This document shows positions 1 through 8,866 of a DNA stretch of 64,000 nt, piece by piece (the stretch's first letter is position 1; every line of letters starts with the position of its first letter). Under the pieces are notes generated by a model, which worked only from the letters and a program-made list of their open reading frames with translations, was not told the DNA's origin and made no database searches. The position numbers and the translations under genes were made by a program. The stretch comes from UBA2387 sp019454665 (GTDB lineage Bacteria; Armatimonadota; Fimbriimonadia; Fimbriimonadales; Fimbriimonadaceae): positions 201,740-265,739 of the forward strand of contig BTVX01000002.1 in the NCBI GenBank assembly GCA_045862995.1, written 5' to 3'.

Positions 1-762
1 TCGATCGCCAAAGCGGTCGGACTCGAAGAGCCTTCTCTCGACGCGATCCGGGAACGACTCGAGAATCCGTACTACTGCCTACGCGCCATCTTCGGCCACT
101 ACGCCTTCGCCCGGAGGGGCAAGGACCGGTTCGATTTGGCCGATCTGGCCATGCGCGCCATTGACGCGACGTTCACCGAAGAGACCATGGAGGACTTCCT
201 CAAGAAGCCCGACGCCGTCGTCTTTTGGGAGAACTACAAGGCGATCTGCCACAAGCGACGCCGCAAGGCCATGGAGCAACTCAACCGAGGCGTACTCCAG
301 GGAATCGCCGAACTCGCCCAGGAGATCTACCGCGAGGACGGCGTGGGCAGCATCGCCTCCTGGGTGGTGGACGCCGTCGAAGAGGATGGACGACTCGAAG
401 ACCAGTTCCTGCGGATGGTGGACGTGCGTGGCGTCGGTCCCAAACTCACGTCGGTCTTCCTGCGCGACATGGTCTATCTCTTCGACTTGGAAGAACAGAT
501 CGAGCCGGCCGACTTGCTGTACGTTCAGCCCATTGACAAGTGGCTGCGGCAGGTCGGACCCTTTGTCGTGGAGGAACTGGACGGCAAGTCTGCGGATTGG
601 ATTTTGGCCGGCAAGCTCGTGAAGTACACGCGCCGGGGCGAAGTGAGCGGCATCCGATTCAACATGGGCGTGACCTACTTCGGCATGCGCGAGGTCAAGG
701 ACCCCGAGAAGTTCACCGCGATGCTGGCCAACCTGCCCGAGATCAAACGCATCCTCGGCTGA
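1..762 (+). CDS. Helix-hairpin-helix protein, 5' end cut off
   Basis: The frame is open from the first base of the window, so the true start lies upstream; 253 residues are visible. The segment around 424-540 reads DVRGVGPKLTSVFLRDM followed by PIDKWLRQV. That resembles a helix-hairpin-helix loop (GVGPKLAS-like) followed by the aspartate-containing helix of HhH-GPD DNA glycosylases. The rest is helical and charged, with no iron-sulfur cysteine cluster at the C-terminus. A DNA-binding or base-excision role is plausible from this motif alone, but I do not recognise the family. It stands alone, ending about 220 bases before the next gene. Confidence 0.6.
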   Translation, partial: SIAKAVGLEEPSLDAIRERLENPYYCLRAIFGHYAFARRGKDRFDLADLAMRAIDATFTEETMEDFLKKPDAVVFWENYKAICHKRRRKAMEQLNRGVLQGIAELAQEIYREDGVGSIASWVVDAVEEDGRLEDQFLRMVDVRGVGPKLTSVFLRDMVYLFDLEEQIEPADLLYVQPIDKWLRQVGPFVVEELDGKSADWILAGKLVKYTRRGEVSGIRFNMGVTYFGMREVKDPEKFTAMLANLPEIKRILG

Positions 763-868
763 AATCGCCCGTGCGACTTTGGTCGCGAAAAACCGCGATT
801 GAACAATTGTGGGTGACTTGGCGTTCTCCTTTGGCAGGACGATTGTCGCCTTTCGCCGCCTTGGTCGT

Positions 869-898
869 TTGACAACCGCCAGCGGCATCGGGTACAGT
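869..898 (+). promoter_or_regulatory. Sigma70-type promoter of the LysM hydrolase
   Basis: TTGACA at 869-874 and TACAGT at 893-898 are separated by 18 bases. Transcription would start near 905, giving a leader of about 75 bases before the ATG at 980. No clear Shine-Dalgarno precedes that ATG. A c-di-AMP riboswitch, common upstream of wall hydrolases, was considered, but the leader is too short for one. Confidence 0.6.
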
Positions 899-979
899 CG
901 TTCAGATTGGGCAGCGAGGCTCAATCGGATTGGGTGACGGCGTCGTTTCGGCGTCCTGCCGGATCGAACCGACCACCAT

Positions 980-2452
980 ATGAAAACGCCTATGTTGCTC
1001 GCACTGCTCACGATTGCGTCTCTGAGTCTCTCCCAAGTCACCGTGACGGTGAAAGAAGGGGAAACACTGGGTCACATCGCTGCCCGGTACGGCTTGGTCT
1101 CCGACGATATCGCTCGGGCCAACGGCCTCGGGGACAAGCATCTCATTTCGATCGGCCAAGTGCTGGTCATTCCGGCGGCGCCGAAGTCGGCGCCGACCGC
1201 CAAACCGACCGTCGTGGCAGCCTCCAGCGGGAAGGCCGCCGGGACCTATGTTGTTCGCAACGGCGATCACGATTGGGCCATCGCGCGCAAGTTCAAGATT
1301 GCGCAGAGCGATCTGCATGCCGCCAATCCGGGCGTTGACTGGCGAAGGTTGCCCATCGGGACGGTGCTGACCATCCCCGGTTTGACCACCCAGGCTTCCG
1401 TACCCGCCGTCGCCAAGGAAGTTGCGTCGCCCGCCAAGGCGATTCCTGCCGCATCGAGCGGTGGGTACACCGTGGTGAAGGGCGACAACGACTGGATCAT
1501 CGCCCGCAAACTCGGAACGACCGGAGACGCGCTCCGCGCAGCCAATCCTGGCGTGGTGTGGACGCGGCTTCAAATCGGTCAGAAACTCAACACCCCCGGC
1601 GGTGCCAAGGTCGTTCCGGCGGTGTCGAAACGCACCCCGTATATGGCGGTCGCCAAGCCCAACGTCATCGTCCGCAGCGGGCCGGGGACCAACTACCGCA
1701 ACGTGGTCCAAGTCTCGACGGGGACCACCGGCAAGGTTCTCGACGCAGAGAGCGGCTGGGTCAAGCTCCAGTTTCCCAAGGGCACGGTCGGCTGGGTCCG
1801 CGAGGACTTGCTGAAGGCGGGCCAAGCACCGAGACTGGTGGCCAGCAACACGGCTCCCAGAACGAGCCCCGAGCGCAATCCGGGCTGGTCGCGGACCGGC
1901 CGAACGAATGTCGCGCTCAAACCGGCCAGCAAGACGGGCAACGCCTTGCTTGACGAGGCCTACTCGCACCTCGGCACGCGGTACCGCTACGGCGCGAGCC
2001 GAAGCGGGGCGTTCGACTGCTCGGGCTTCACCAGCTACGTCTACAAGAAGAGCGGCGTCACCATTCCGCGTACTTCGGCGCAGCAGGCTACCGTCGGTCA
2101 GAAGGTGGACAAGGGCGATCTGGCGCAGGGCGACTTGGTCTTCTTCAAGACGCGCGGCTCGCGCATCAGCCATGTGGGCATCTACATCGGCGGCGGCAAG
2201 TTCATTCACGCGTCCAGCGGCGGTGGACGGGTCAAGACCGACACCCTGAACTCGGGTTACTATCAGAAGCGGTACGCCGGAGCGCGCCGTGTGGCCGCGT
2301 TCGCCGCCGAGCCCAAAGAAGCGACCGCGAAGCCTGCCGAGGCCGAAACGAAAGACGAAGTCAAAGATGCCCCTCCCGCAACGGAGACAAAGGCCGTCGA
2401 GCCTCCGGCGCAAACGCCTCCGCCAGTCGGCACCGACAACATCGGCAAGTAA
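980..2452 (+). CDS. Secreted LysM/SH3b/NlpC-P60 peptidoglycan hydrolase
   Basis: A 490-residue exported wall hydrolase that should cleave peptide stems of peptidoglycan. Residues 1-19 form a signal peptide. Three LysM modules (about 21-66, 89-134 and 162-207) should bind glycan strands. A bacterial SH3 domain follows at about 222-278, then an NlpC/P60 peptidase domain at about 322-440. The catalytic residues are visible: Cys347 in DCSGF, His398 in SHVGIYIG and His410 in FIHAS. The last 50 residues are a low-complexity tail rich in Ala, Glu, Lys and Pro. LysM modules 2 and 3 are close copies, sharing the ND/HDW.IARK pattern. It is a single gene with its own promoter. Confidence 0.93.
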   Translation: MKTPMLLALLTIASLSLSQVTVTVKEGETLGHIAARYGLVSDDIARANGLGDKHLISIGQVLVIPAAPKSAPTAKPTVVAASSGKAAGTYVVRNGDHDWAIARKFKIAQSDLHAANPGVDWRRLPIGTVLTIPGLTTQASVPAVAKEVASPAKAIPAASSGGYTVVKGDNDWIIARKLGTTGDALRAANPGVVWTRLQIGQKLNTPGGAKVVPAVSKRTPYMAVAKPNVIVRSGPGTNYRNVVQVSTGTTGKVLDAESGWVKLQFPKGTVGWVREDLLKAGQAPRLVASNTAPRTSPERNPGWSRTGRTNVALKPASKTGNALLDEAYSHLGTRYRYGASRSGAFDCSGFTSYVYKKSGVTIPRTSAQQATVGQKVDKGDLAQGDLVFFKTRGSRISHVGIYIGGGKFIHASSGGGRVKTDTLNSGYYQKRYAGARRVAAFAAEPKEATAKPAEAETKDEVKDAPPATETKAVEPPAQTPPPVGTDNIGK

Positions 2453-2476
2453 GCGCGGTCGGACGTTAGGGTCATC

Positions 2477-2482
2477 TATACT
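2477..2482 (+). promoter_or_regulatory. -10 box TATACT, leaderless-type
   Basis: TATACT ends 8 bases before the GTG at 2491. Transcription would begin about at the start codon. No Shine-Dalgarno is seen. Confidence 0.55.
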
Positions 2483-2490
2483 TAGTCACG

Positions 2491-4383
2491 GTGCCCTACC
2501 GGATCGAACAAGCACGCTGCGCGAACTTCGACGTGTCGTCGCGTCTCGAATGGCTCCTACCCAACGGCAAAGGAGGGTACGCCATGGGAACCGTTGCCGG
2601 CGTGAACACGCGCAGGTATCACGGGTTGCTCGTGGCCGCCACACGTCCACCCGTCGAGCGTGTGGTGCTCGTGCGGGCGATCGAGGCCTTCGTCGAGGTC
2701 TCCGGACACCGCTATGGGCTCTCCGCGAACCAGTACCCTGGAGTGGTGCATCCCCAGGGGTACCAGTACTTGACCCAGTGCCTGGTCGGGGAAGCCGTAG
2801 TCTCGGAGTTTCATGCAGGCGAGGCTCGGATCCAGCGCCGGTTGGCCATCCACCCGGGCAAAAACGCGGTCACCGTCGTTTACCGAAACATCGGGGTCAA
2901 GACGGTCAAACTGGTGCTGAGTCCCTTGGTCTGCCACCGATCCCACCATGCCAATTCCAGCGAATCGGATGGCTTTCCGGATGGGATCGAGTTCCGGGCG
3001 AGTGAGACGGTCGTCCGAAGCGCGACGCCGTTGCACATCCTCCATCCCGGCGCGCAGCGCACTCCCGTCGAGGGCTGGTTCTATCGGTTCGAGCACCTGC
3101 GCGAAGTCGAACGCGGCCTCAACCCTCGCGACGACGCGTTCTGCCCTTGCGAGTTGCGCTATGAACTGCACGCGGGCGAGGAGGCTGCGGTGGTGTGTTC
3201 GGCGGAAGGGCACCTCTCGCCATTCCTGCCCGCCGATCCCTTGCCCAACCCCTCGGACGCGCTGGCCCTGCTGCGCGAAGCGGCTGAGAAGTTCGTCGTC
3301 GTGACCGAAAACCGGACGACGCTGCTGGCCGGCTACCCGTGGTTCGCCGACTGGGGACGCGACACGATGATAGCGTTGCCGGGGATCCTGCTCCAAACGG
3401 GTCGGGTGGCCCAGGCGCGCCAAGTGCTGAGCGACTACGCGGGCCAGATGCGCGACGGCCTGATCCCCAACCGTTTTGTCGAAGATGGCGACCAGGCCGA
3501 GTACAACACCGTGGACGCCACGCTGTGGTTCGCCAATGCCGTCCATCAAACCCTGGAAGCCGAGTGGAACCAAGGTTTCGCCGTGCGCATGATGAAGGCC
3601 TTGGACGACGTGCTCGAACATCACCGGGCCGGGACCCGATACGGCATCGCCCTCGACCCGAGCGACGGCCTCTTGCGGCAGGGGGTCCCGGGCGCGCAAC
3701 TCACGTGGATGGACGCCAAGATCGGCGACTGGGTGGTGACGCCTCGCCACGGCAAGGCGGTCGAGATCTGCGGGCTGTGGATCAACGCGTTACGCGTGAT
3801 GGAGCATCTCGCCAACCGGTTGCAGCGGCCGAGCGAGGTTTACCGCGAACTCGCCGAGCGTGCCGAAGCCAACTTCGACGCCAAGTTCTGGTCCGAGACG
3901 CTGGGCTACTACCTCGACACCGCCGAACCCGACGACGCCTCGCTCCGACCGAATCAGGTCATCGCCATGAGCCTGCCGTTCGGTCCTGCCAAAGGCGAAC
4001 GCGCGAAGCGGGCGCTGGGAGTCGTGGCGCGCGAGTTGCTGACACCCTACGGCTTGCGGACGCTGGCGCAAGACGACCCGCACTACCACGGGCGCTTCGA
4101 GGGTCCCTTGCGCGAACTGGACGCCGCCTACCACCGTGGGACGGTCTGGCCGTGGTTGCTCGGGCCGTTCGTGACGGCCACCGTCAAACTCACAGGCGAC
4201 CGTCGCGAGGCGAAGCGCTTGCTCCGCGGCGTCCGCGAGATGCTCACCGAGTACGGTATAGGGGGCCTTGCAGAAGTCTACGATGGCGACCCGCCGCACA
4301 GGCCCAACGGGTGCCCGTGGCAGGCGTGGAGCGTGGGCGAGTTCCTGCGCGCGATGGCCCAAGACACCGGAGAACAACCATGA
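2491..4383 (+). CDS. Glycogen debranching enzyme (amylo-alpha-1,6-glucosidase type)
   Basis: A 630-residue cytoplasmic enzyme of glycogen breakdown, in the bacterial/archaeal debranching family (GDE_N plus GDE_C, GH133-like). The N-terminal domain starts with the family signature EWLLPNGKGGYAMGTVAG, then TRRYHGLLVAA. The C-terminal (alpha/alpha)6 domain carries YPWFADWGRDTMIALPGIL, EYNTVDATLWF and GPLRELDAAYHRGTVWPWL, where the acidic catalytic residues of the family lie. Length is normal. The GTG start is supported by the TATACT box 8 bases upstream. Its stop overlaps the start of the next small gene (ATGA), so the two are probably translationally coupled. Confidence 0.92.
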   Translation: MPYRIEQARCANFDVSSRLEWLLPNGKGGYAMGTVAGVNTRRYHGLLVAATRPPVERVVLVRAIEAFVEVSGHRYGLSANQYPGVVHPQGYQYLTQCLVGEAVVSEFHAGEARIQRRLAIHPGKNAVTVVYRNIGVKTVKLVLSPLVCHRSHHANSSESDGFPDGIEFRASETVVRSATPLHILHPGAQRTPVEGWFYRFEHLREVERGLNPRDDAFCPCELRYELHAGEEAAVVCSAEGHLSPFLPADPLPNPSDALALLREAAEKFVVVTENRTTLLAGYPWFADWGRDTMIALPGILLQTGRVAQARQVLSDYAGQMRDGLIPNRFVEDGDQAEYNTVDATLWFANAVHQTLEAEWNQGFAVRMMKALDDVLEHHRAGTRYGIALDPSDGLLRQGVPGAQLTWMDAKIGDWVVTPRHGKAVEICGLWINALRVMEHLANRLQRPSEVYRELAERAEANFDAKFWSETLGYYLDTAEPDDASLRPNQVIAMSLPFGPAKGERAKRALGVVARELLTPYGLRTLAQDDPHYHGRFEGPLRELDAAYHRGTVWPWLLGPFVTATVKLTGDRREAKRLLRGVREMLTEYGIGGLAEVYDGDPPHRPNGCPWQAWSVGEFLRAMAQDTGEQP

Positions 4384-4625
4384 TCACCGTCCAATTCGAC
4401 GACCCCGACATCGCCGCCGGCAGACTCGACGACAAGGGCCTCATGATGAAGAGCATCGCCGAGCGCACGCTCGCGGCCAAGGTCGAGGAACTCGACTGTT
4501 CGACGCATGGCGACGGTCGCTGGCTGACGATCACCGTGTATGGCGGATTCGACGACCTCTCGTGCGACGTCGAGGGCTGTTGCGACGACTTCGTCGCCAA
4601 GGCCGAGGCCGCACTCGAATCGTGA
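4380..4625 (+). CDS. Small acidic protein coupled to the debranching enzyme
   Basis: An 81-residue soluble protein whose ATG lies inside the stop region of the debranching enzyme gene (ATGA overlap). It is acidic and contains three cysteines close together (one in EELDCS, two in CDVEGCC). It has no signal peptide and no membrane segment. I do not recognise the family. The overlap argues for co-translation and possibly a shared role in glycogen metabolism, but that is context only. It converges on a minus-strand lipoprotein gene 7 bases downstream. Confidence 0.75.
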   Translation: MITVQFDDPDIAAGRLDDKGLMMKSIAERTLAAKVEELDCSTHGDGRWLTITVYGGFDDLSCDVEGCCDDFVAKAEAALES

Positions 4626-4632
4626 AGCGCCC

Positions 4633-5100
4633 CTATTCGCTCTTGTAGCGCGTGAACGTGTTGGTGTTGCCGTCCACGGTCACCGTGAAGGAATCCGGCG
4701 TTTGCCAAGTCACCTTTGAAGTCTGGGCCTTCTTCGCGGCCTCGGCGACCTGCGACTTGATCTGGGGCGCGAGGGCTTCGATCACCGGTCGTTGAGCCCC
4801 GTCAACCTTGCTCGTATCGAGTTCGACGTCGCCAAACTGGGTGGTCAGGGTCTCGTTCTCGTAGGTGTACGTGCCGCTGAAGTTGAGAGCGATGGAGCCG
4901 GCCCCACCCGGCAGATCGGCTTGAACCGTCATCTTCGCGGTGCCACCTTGCAGTTCGGCCACGACCGTTCCGTTGCTCGCTCCTGCGGGAAGCTGCGCTC
5001 CGGTCACTCGCCATTTGCCTTCGACGGTCTTGGCTTGCTGACAGCCGAACCCAACCAAGGCGACGAGAAAGGCGACGAGGACGAGATGAGCGGTCCGCAT
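4633..5100 (-). CDS. Small lipoprotein, unknown function
   Basis: A 155-residue lipoprotein with a signal sequence and lipobox VGFGC (lipidated Cys20). The mature part starts with KTVEGKWRVTG and continues as beta strands with a Lys/Ala-rich helical stretch near residues 120-135. This pattern suggests a small beta-barrel of the kind scored as lipocalin-like, but no family can be named with confidence. An ATG at 5109 is also in frame. The ATG at 5100 is preferred because a CATAAT box ends 7 bases upstream of it and overlaps the other candidate. Confidence 0.75.
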   Translation of the reverse strand: MRTAHLVLVAFLVALVGFGCQQAKTVEGKWRVTGAQLPAGASNGTVVAELQGGTAKMTVQADLPGGAGSIALNFSGTYTYENETLTTQFGDVELDTSKVDGAQRPVIEALAPQIKSQVAEAAKKAQTSKVTWQTPDSFTVTVDGNTNTFTRYKSE

Positions 5101-5107
5101 GAAGGGC

Positions 5108-5113
5108 ATTATG
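5108..5113 (-). promoter_or_regulatory. -10-like box CATAAT before lipoprotein gene
   Basis: On the minus strand CATAAT ends 7 bases before the ATG at 5100. It differs from the TANNNT form only in its first base. Confidence 0.4.
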
Positions 5114-5122
5114 ACCGCAGCA

Positions 5123-5983
5123 TCAATCGGTCGTGGTCCGAGTGGCCCCCTGGAACTCCACGGGACGCCGCGGCCTGAGCAATTCGAAGTAGCCGCGCAC
5201 GTCGGACCAATAGCGGTCGGCGGCCTCGCAACGATCGGGGTCGGCCGTGCTCGCGCCGTGGATTCCCCCTTCGTGGTGCACCAAGCGATGGGGTGCGGGG
5301 CCGGGCGGCGGCGGCATGGCCTCGAAGATGGCCTTCTCGTCGTCTTCGGCTTCCTCGGGGGAGGCGGTGATCAAGATCGGGAAGCGGTCGGCGGCCTTGG
5401 CCCACTCGGCAACGGACGCGTTGGGGAAGTACTCGCCGGGGGACGAGAGGATCATGCCTGCGATCTCGGGCCGGGAGACCAACTTCAGGGCCAGGCTGGC
5501 CGTGTAGCTGCTCCCCCAGGCGACGACCCGCGAGTATTTGCCCTGCGCTGCGGCCCAGTCGAGAGCGGCCTCCATATCGGGAAGGGAAGCCTCGTAGGGT
5601 TGTGGCGACTCGAACTTCGAGGCGGTTCGGTTGTCCGAATCCCACAAGCGGCCGCCCGAGCGCAGGTCCACAGCCAACGCGTCCAACCCCAGAGCGGCGA
5701 TGCGGGGCGCGATGCTCGCGTACTCGGCGGCGTTGCTGCCTGCCTGATGGAACAGGACGACCAGCCAACGGGAGTCCAAGTTCGTGGTGAAAAGGTCGGC
5801 GAACACCTCGGTTCCGTCTTTGGCGGCGAACGTCACCTCCCGCGCGGGACGCGCCTCGACGTTCCTACGCACGGGTCGGGAGGACTCTGGGGGCGCCTGG
5901 TCCTCGGACTGAATCACGGTCTTGGGCTTCTCGCAACCCGCGAGAACGCAACCGAGCAACGCCAGCGACACGAAGAACCGCAC
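5123..5983 (-). CDS. Lipoprotein alpha/beta hydrolase
   Basis: A 286-residue predicted esterase or acyl hydrolase anchored as a lipoprotein (lipobox VLAGC, Cys17). The core follows the alpha/beta hydrolase order: oxyanion strand VVLFHQAGS, nucleophile elbow VVAWGSSYTAS, then a late strand FPILITASPEE and the candidate histidine in GGIHGAS. The elbow reads G-S-S-Y-T, so the usual last glycine of G-x-S-x-G is replaced. The GTG start is chosen because TATACT lies 6 bases upstream. It and the next lipoprotein gene (4633-5100) lie in the same direction but each has its own -10-like box. Confidence 0.82.
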   Translation of the reverse strand: MRFFVSLALLGCVLAGCEKPKTVIQSEDQAPPESSRPVRRNVEARPAREVTFAAKDGTEVFADLFTTNLDSRWLVVLFHQAGSNAAEYASIAPRIAALGLDALAVDLRSGGRLWDSDNRTASKFESPQPYEASLPDMEAALDWAAAQGKYSRVVAWGSSYTASLALKLVSRPEIAGMILSSPGEYFPNASVAEWAKAADRFPILITASPEEAEDDEKAIFEAMPPPPGPAPHRLVHHEGGIHGASTADPDRCEAADRYWSDVRGYFELLRPRRPVEFQGATRTTTD

Positions 5984-5989
5984 GCCGAC

Positions 5990-5995
5990 AGTATA
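5990..5995 (-). promoter_or_regulatory. -10 box TATACT, leaderless-type
   Basis: On the minus strand TATACT ends 6 bases before the GTG at 5983. No Shine-Dalgarno is seen between them. Confidence 0.55.
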
Positions 5996-5999
5996 ACGC

Positions 6000-6911
6000 T
6001 CACTCGCCGAGCAGATCGCTTAGGGCACGGTCCAGGGTCGGGAATCGGTAATCGAACCCGTGGAACTGCGCCGCGATGGGCAAGGCGCGCTGTCCGCGAA
6101 GCACCAACTCCGGCTCGACGCCCTGCAAGCGGCTCACCGCCTCGAACAAGGGAGCAGGCACCGGCGGCACCGGGGGACGGCCCAGGTGCCGCCGCAGTGC
6201 AGCCATCAGTTCGCCCTGGCGGACCGGCGTGGGTGCCGTGGCGTTTACGGGGCCGTGTACGTCGTTCTCGATGAGGTACGCGAACAGCCGGGCCAGATCT
6301 GCCAGGTGGATCCAGCTCACATACTGGCGGCCCGTGCCGATCGCGCTGCCCATGAACGCCTTGGTGAGGGCCACCAGCGGCTTCAGGGCGCCGCAGCCGC
6401 GCCCCAACACGAACCCGATCCGCACCACCACCTTGCGCGTCCGCGGCGTTGCCGCTTCCATGCACGCTCCCTCCCAGAGTTGGGCCACCCGAGCGGGGAA
6501 GTCGGCGCCCGGAGGGCTGGCTTCGCTCAGCGGCCGATCGCCCGCGTCGCCGTAATAGCCCACGCCGCTCGCGTTGAGCCACACCCTCGGCGGGGTCGCA
6601 CACTTGGCGATGGCCTCGCCAACGGCGCGACTGGAGTTGACCCGCGAATCCACGATTCGCCGTTTGGTCTCCTCGGTCCAGCGCTGCACGATCGGCTCGC
6701 CGACCAAGTTGACGACGGCTTCGGCCCCCTCGATCAGCGGCACCAGGGCATCGGCAGACACGGCATCCCACACAGCCCCCTCTGCTCCCGGAACGGCCCG
6801 CCCGGATCGGCTGAGGACGGTGCACCGGTATCCGCTCGCGACCAACTGCGCGACCAACGCGCCACCGATGAACCCGGACCCCCCGGCGATCACCACATGT
6901 CGGTCGCTCAT
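6000..6911 (-). CDS. NAD(P)-dependent epimerase, TIGR01777/YfcH family
   Basis: A 303-residue short-chain dehydrogenase-like protein. The N-terminus VVIAGGSGFIGGALV is a Rossmann NAD(P)-binding glycine motif. The middle contains WLNASGVGYYGD and the family-typical GRGCGALK, and the C-terminus ends in the DUF1731-like region with LRGQRALP. The substrate is unknown. Its ATG overlaps the stop of ubiX (ATGA), so it is the second gene of a two-gene operon and is probably co-translated. Length is normal for the family. Confidence 0.88.
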   Translation of the reverse strand: MSDRHVVIAGGSGFIGGALVAQLVASGYRCTVLSRSGRAVPGAEGAVWDAVSADALVPLIEGAEAVVNLVGEPIVQRWTEETKRRIVDSRVNSSRAVGEAIAKCATPPRVWLNASGVGYYGDAGDRPLSEASPPGADFPARVAQLWEGACMEAATPRTRKVVVRIGFVLGRGCGALKPLVALTKAFMGSAIGTGRQYVSWIHLADLARLFAYLIENDVHGPVNATAPTPVRQGELMAALRRHLGRPPVPPVPAPLFEAVSRLQGVEPELVLRGQRALPIAAQFHGFDYRFPTLDRALSDLLGE

Positions 6912-7516
6912 CGGTCCTCATCCATCCAGGGTCGGACGAGGTCTTGCTCGACGCCAAGCTGCTGCAGGATGCGGGCCACCACGGTGTCTGCCAGGTCCTC
7001 CAACGACTTGGGTTGGTGGTACCAGGCGGGGCTGGCGGGCAGGATGGTCGCCCCCGCTTCGGCGAGTTGGGTCATGTTGCGGAGCATGATGAGGTTCCAA
7101 GGCATTTCGCGGGGCACCAGGATCAAGGGGCGCCTTTCCTTCAGGCACACGTCGGCGGCCCGCGTCACGAGGTCGTTCGAAATGCCGTGGGCGATGCGTC
7201 CCGCAGTCCCCATCGAGCACGGCACGATGACCATGCCGTCGTGTACGAACGAGCCGCTCGCGGGCGGCGTGTAGTAGTCGTTGGAGTCCAGCAGTTGGAT
7301 CTGCGGCGCAGGGCGGCCCAACCACTTCTCGATGTCGAGCGCGGCGGGGTTCAGCGAGATGCCGAGTTCGGTGCCCGCAACCTGCACGGCCTGGCGGCTG
7401 AGCGTAACGTAGATGTCGTCGAAGTGCCGGGCCGCTTGGGCGAGGAACCGCTGGGCGTAGATGGCGCCGCTGGCGCCCGTTACTCCAACGACCAATCGGC
7501 GGGTTCGCGAAGGCAT
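6908..7516 (-). CDS. ubiX: Flavin prenyltransferase UbiX
   Basis: A 202-residue enzyme that prenylates FMN to make the cofactor of UbiD-type decarboxylases, in the cytoplasm. The family pattern is complete: VVGVTGASGAIYAQRFL at the N-terminus, VPCSMGTAGRIAHG in the middle and VPREMPWNLIMLRNM with the phosphate-binding arginine. Near the C-terminus ILPASPAWYHQP is also typical. No ubiD is present in this window. It is the first gene of an operon with the overlapping epimerase gene. TAGAAT 7 bases before the ATG supports the start. Confidence 0.93.
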   Translation of the reverse strand: MPSRTRRLVVGVTGASGAIYAQRFLAQAARHFDDIYVTLSRQAVQVAGTELGISLNPAALDIEKWLGRPAPQIQLLDSNDYYTPPASGSFVHDGMVIVPCSMGTAGRIAHGISNDLVTRAADVCLKERRPLILVPREMPWNLIMLRNMTQLAEAGATILPASPAWYHQPKSLEDLADTVVARILQQLGVEQDLVRPWMDEDR

Positions 7517-7523
7517 CGCTGTG

Positions 7524-7529
7524 ATTCTA
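7524..7529 (-). promoter_or_regulatory. -10 box TAGAAT, leaderless-type
   Basis: On the minus strand TAGAAT ends 7 bases before the ubiX ATG at 7516. No -35 element or Shine-Dalgarno is evident. Confidence 0.55.
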
Positions 7530-7558
7530 CGTCGCCCGGCTTGCGTTCGGCGGCTGGA

Positions 7559-8308
7559 CTAGGGCGCCGGGGTCGCCACGCGGAACACGAAGTCGGAGAA
7601 TGTGACCTGATAGTCCGACTGTCCCTCGCCGACCACGACTTGAACCACGGTGGGATAGTAGCCGGACTTGGCGACGGAAGCGGGTTGGGGGATGGCCAGA
7701 TTCATCGCCGTTTTGGATTCCAAGAACGTCGGCGTGAACCAGAACGCGGTGAAGATGGTCTCGCCATCGAACGAGCCGAAGCTGGCAGCGCCTTCGATGT
7801 CGGCGGTGGGCTGGTTCCAATAGAGGCCGATCTCGTCGGTGCCGGAGGCGTCGTTGGAGGCGTAACCGGCGGGCATGAAGGCGGCGCCGGGGTGGATGGC
7901 CATCTCGGGGTCGGCGACGTCGATCAGCAGCCGATCCACCTCGGGCAGGGTGAAGAAGTGGATGCCAAACGTGGGCGTCGCGAACACGCCGGTCGCGCCC
8001 GCATGGCCCGCGGGGAGCCAGGAGACGACGATGTGGGTGTAGGGTGTGCCCGTGTTGCGCGGCACCGCGATGACCGCCGTCTCGCCCGCGGGGTCGAGGT
8101 TCTTGACCGAGTTGGGCGAGAAGCTGATGTTGATCTGCTGGGGCACGTCCGCCGGGTCGAGGAAGCCCCACGACCGCACCACGCCGTCGCCGAGATCGTC
8201 GGCGCTGCCGGTGACGACCGTGCTGTTCAGCTCCGAGTTGCCGCAACCCGCGGCGAGAAGCATGAGGGGCAGGGCGGCCAAGCCGAGACGACGCATGAAT
8301 CGGTGCAT
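7559..8308 (-). CDS. Lipoprotein of unknown function
   Basis: A 249-residue predicted lipoprotein with signal sequence and lipobox LLAAGC (Cys22). The mature part is rich in beta strands and aromatic residues. It contains GIHFFTLPEVDRLLIDV and a C-terminal strand pair ending in FSDFVFRV. It resembles surface-exposed beta-sandwich proteins but no family is recognised. An internal ATG 12 bases later (MRRLGL) is an alternative start. The upstream start is preferred because a CACAAT box lies 6 bases before it. It is followed by ubiX in the same direction, which has its own promoter. Confidence 0.75.
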   Translation of the reverse strand: MHRFMRRLGLAALPLMLLAAGCGNSELNSTVVTGSADDLGDGVVRSWGFLDPADVPQQINISFSPNSVKNLDPAGETAVIAVPRNTGTPYTHIVVSWLPAGHAGATGVFATPTFGIHFFTLPEVDRLLIDVADPEMAIHPGAAFMPAGYASNDASGTDEIGLYWNQPTADIEGAASFGSFDGETIFTAFWFTPTFLESKTAMNLAIPQPASVAKSGYYPTVVQVVVGEGQSDYQVTFSDFVFRVATPAP

Positions 8309-8336
8309 GTGTGGATTGTGACTCAATCGCGCCGCG

Positions 8337-8765
8337 TCAGGCCAACTCGAAATCTTGGAACTCGAAGCCCGGAACCACGATACAGGCCACCAGCGTGTAG
8401 CCGTGCGCCCCTTCGCCACATTTCGCCGACTGCCATACGCCCGCAGGGACCAGCGCCTGAAGGCAAGGAGCCACCCCAAGCTCGTGCCGCGCATCGCCGA
8501 TGGACAGCAGACACGGGTCGCCGCCCTGATGCAGCCACAACTCGTCCGAGGCCACGCGATGCAGGCGCGATTCGTGGCCCGAGGGCAGCAGGAACAGGAT
8601 GCTGGTGGCGGCGCTTCGCGATCCGGCTTCGGGCCTGCCGAAGGAGGCCGCGTCGACGCTGTGTGCGGAGCGCCAGGTTTCGCGGTAGAACCCGCCTTCG
8701 GGGTGGGCTTGAAGCTCGAGCGTCTGGACGAGTTCGCGCCAATCGGCGGGCCGGGGGGCGTGCAT
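8337..8765 (-). CDS. Cupin superfamily protein, DUF985 type
   Basis: A 142-residue single-domain cupin. It matches the DUF985 (Cupin_5) pattern: HPEGGFYRETWRS near the N-terminus, then SILFLLPSG, LHRVASDELWLHQGGD with the metal-type histidines and glutamate, and VPAGVWQSAK near the end. Family members are small sugar- or metal-binding cupins whose substrates are mostly unknown. The ATG at 8765 is supported by TACAAT 7 bases upstream. It is a single gene, divergent from the secreted CHAT-like gene at 8903. Confidence 0.9.
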   Translation of the reverse strand: MHAPRPADWRELVQTLELQAHPEGGFYRETWRSAHSVDAASFGRPEAGSRSAATSILFLLPSGHESRLHRVASDELWLHQGGDPCLLSIGDARHELGVAPCLQALVPAGVWQSAKCGEGAHGYTLVACIVVPGFEFQDFELA

Positions 8766-8772
8766 GGTTGGG

Positions 8773-8778
8773 ATTGTA
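8773..8778 (-). promoter_or_regulatory. -10 box TACAAT, leaderless-type
   Basis: On the minus strand TACAAT ends 7 bases before the ATG at 8765. Confidence 0.55.
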
Positions 8779-8866
8779 ACGCTTTGCGCAAGAAAGTTCG
8801 CAAACACGGACTTGAGAGGGCGTGCAAAGAACCTGTTGTGGCAGGGCAATGGTCCTAGAACAGGAC

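Noticed and set aside
905..979. Riboswitch (c-di-AMP or c-di-GMP) upstream of the LysM hydrolase
   Set aside because: The predicted leader is about 75 bases and shows none of the conserved cores of these riboswitches.
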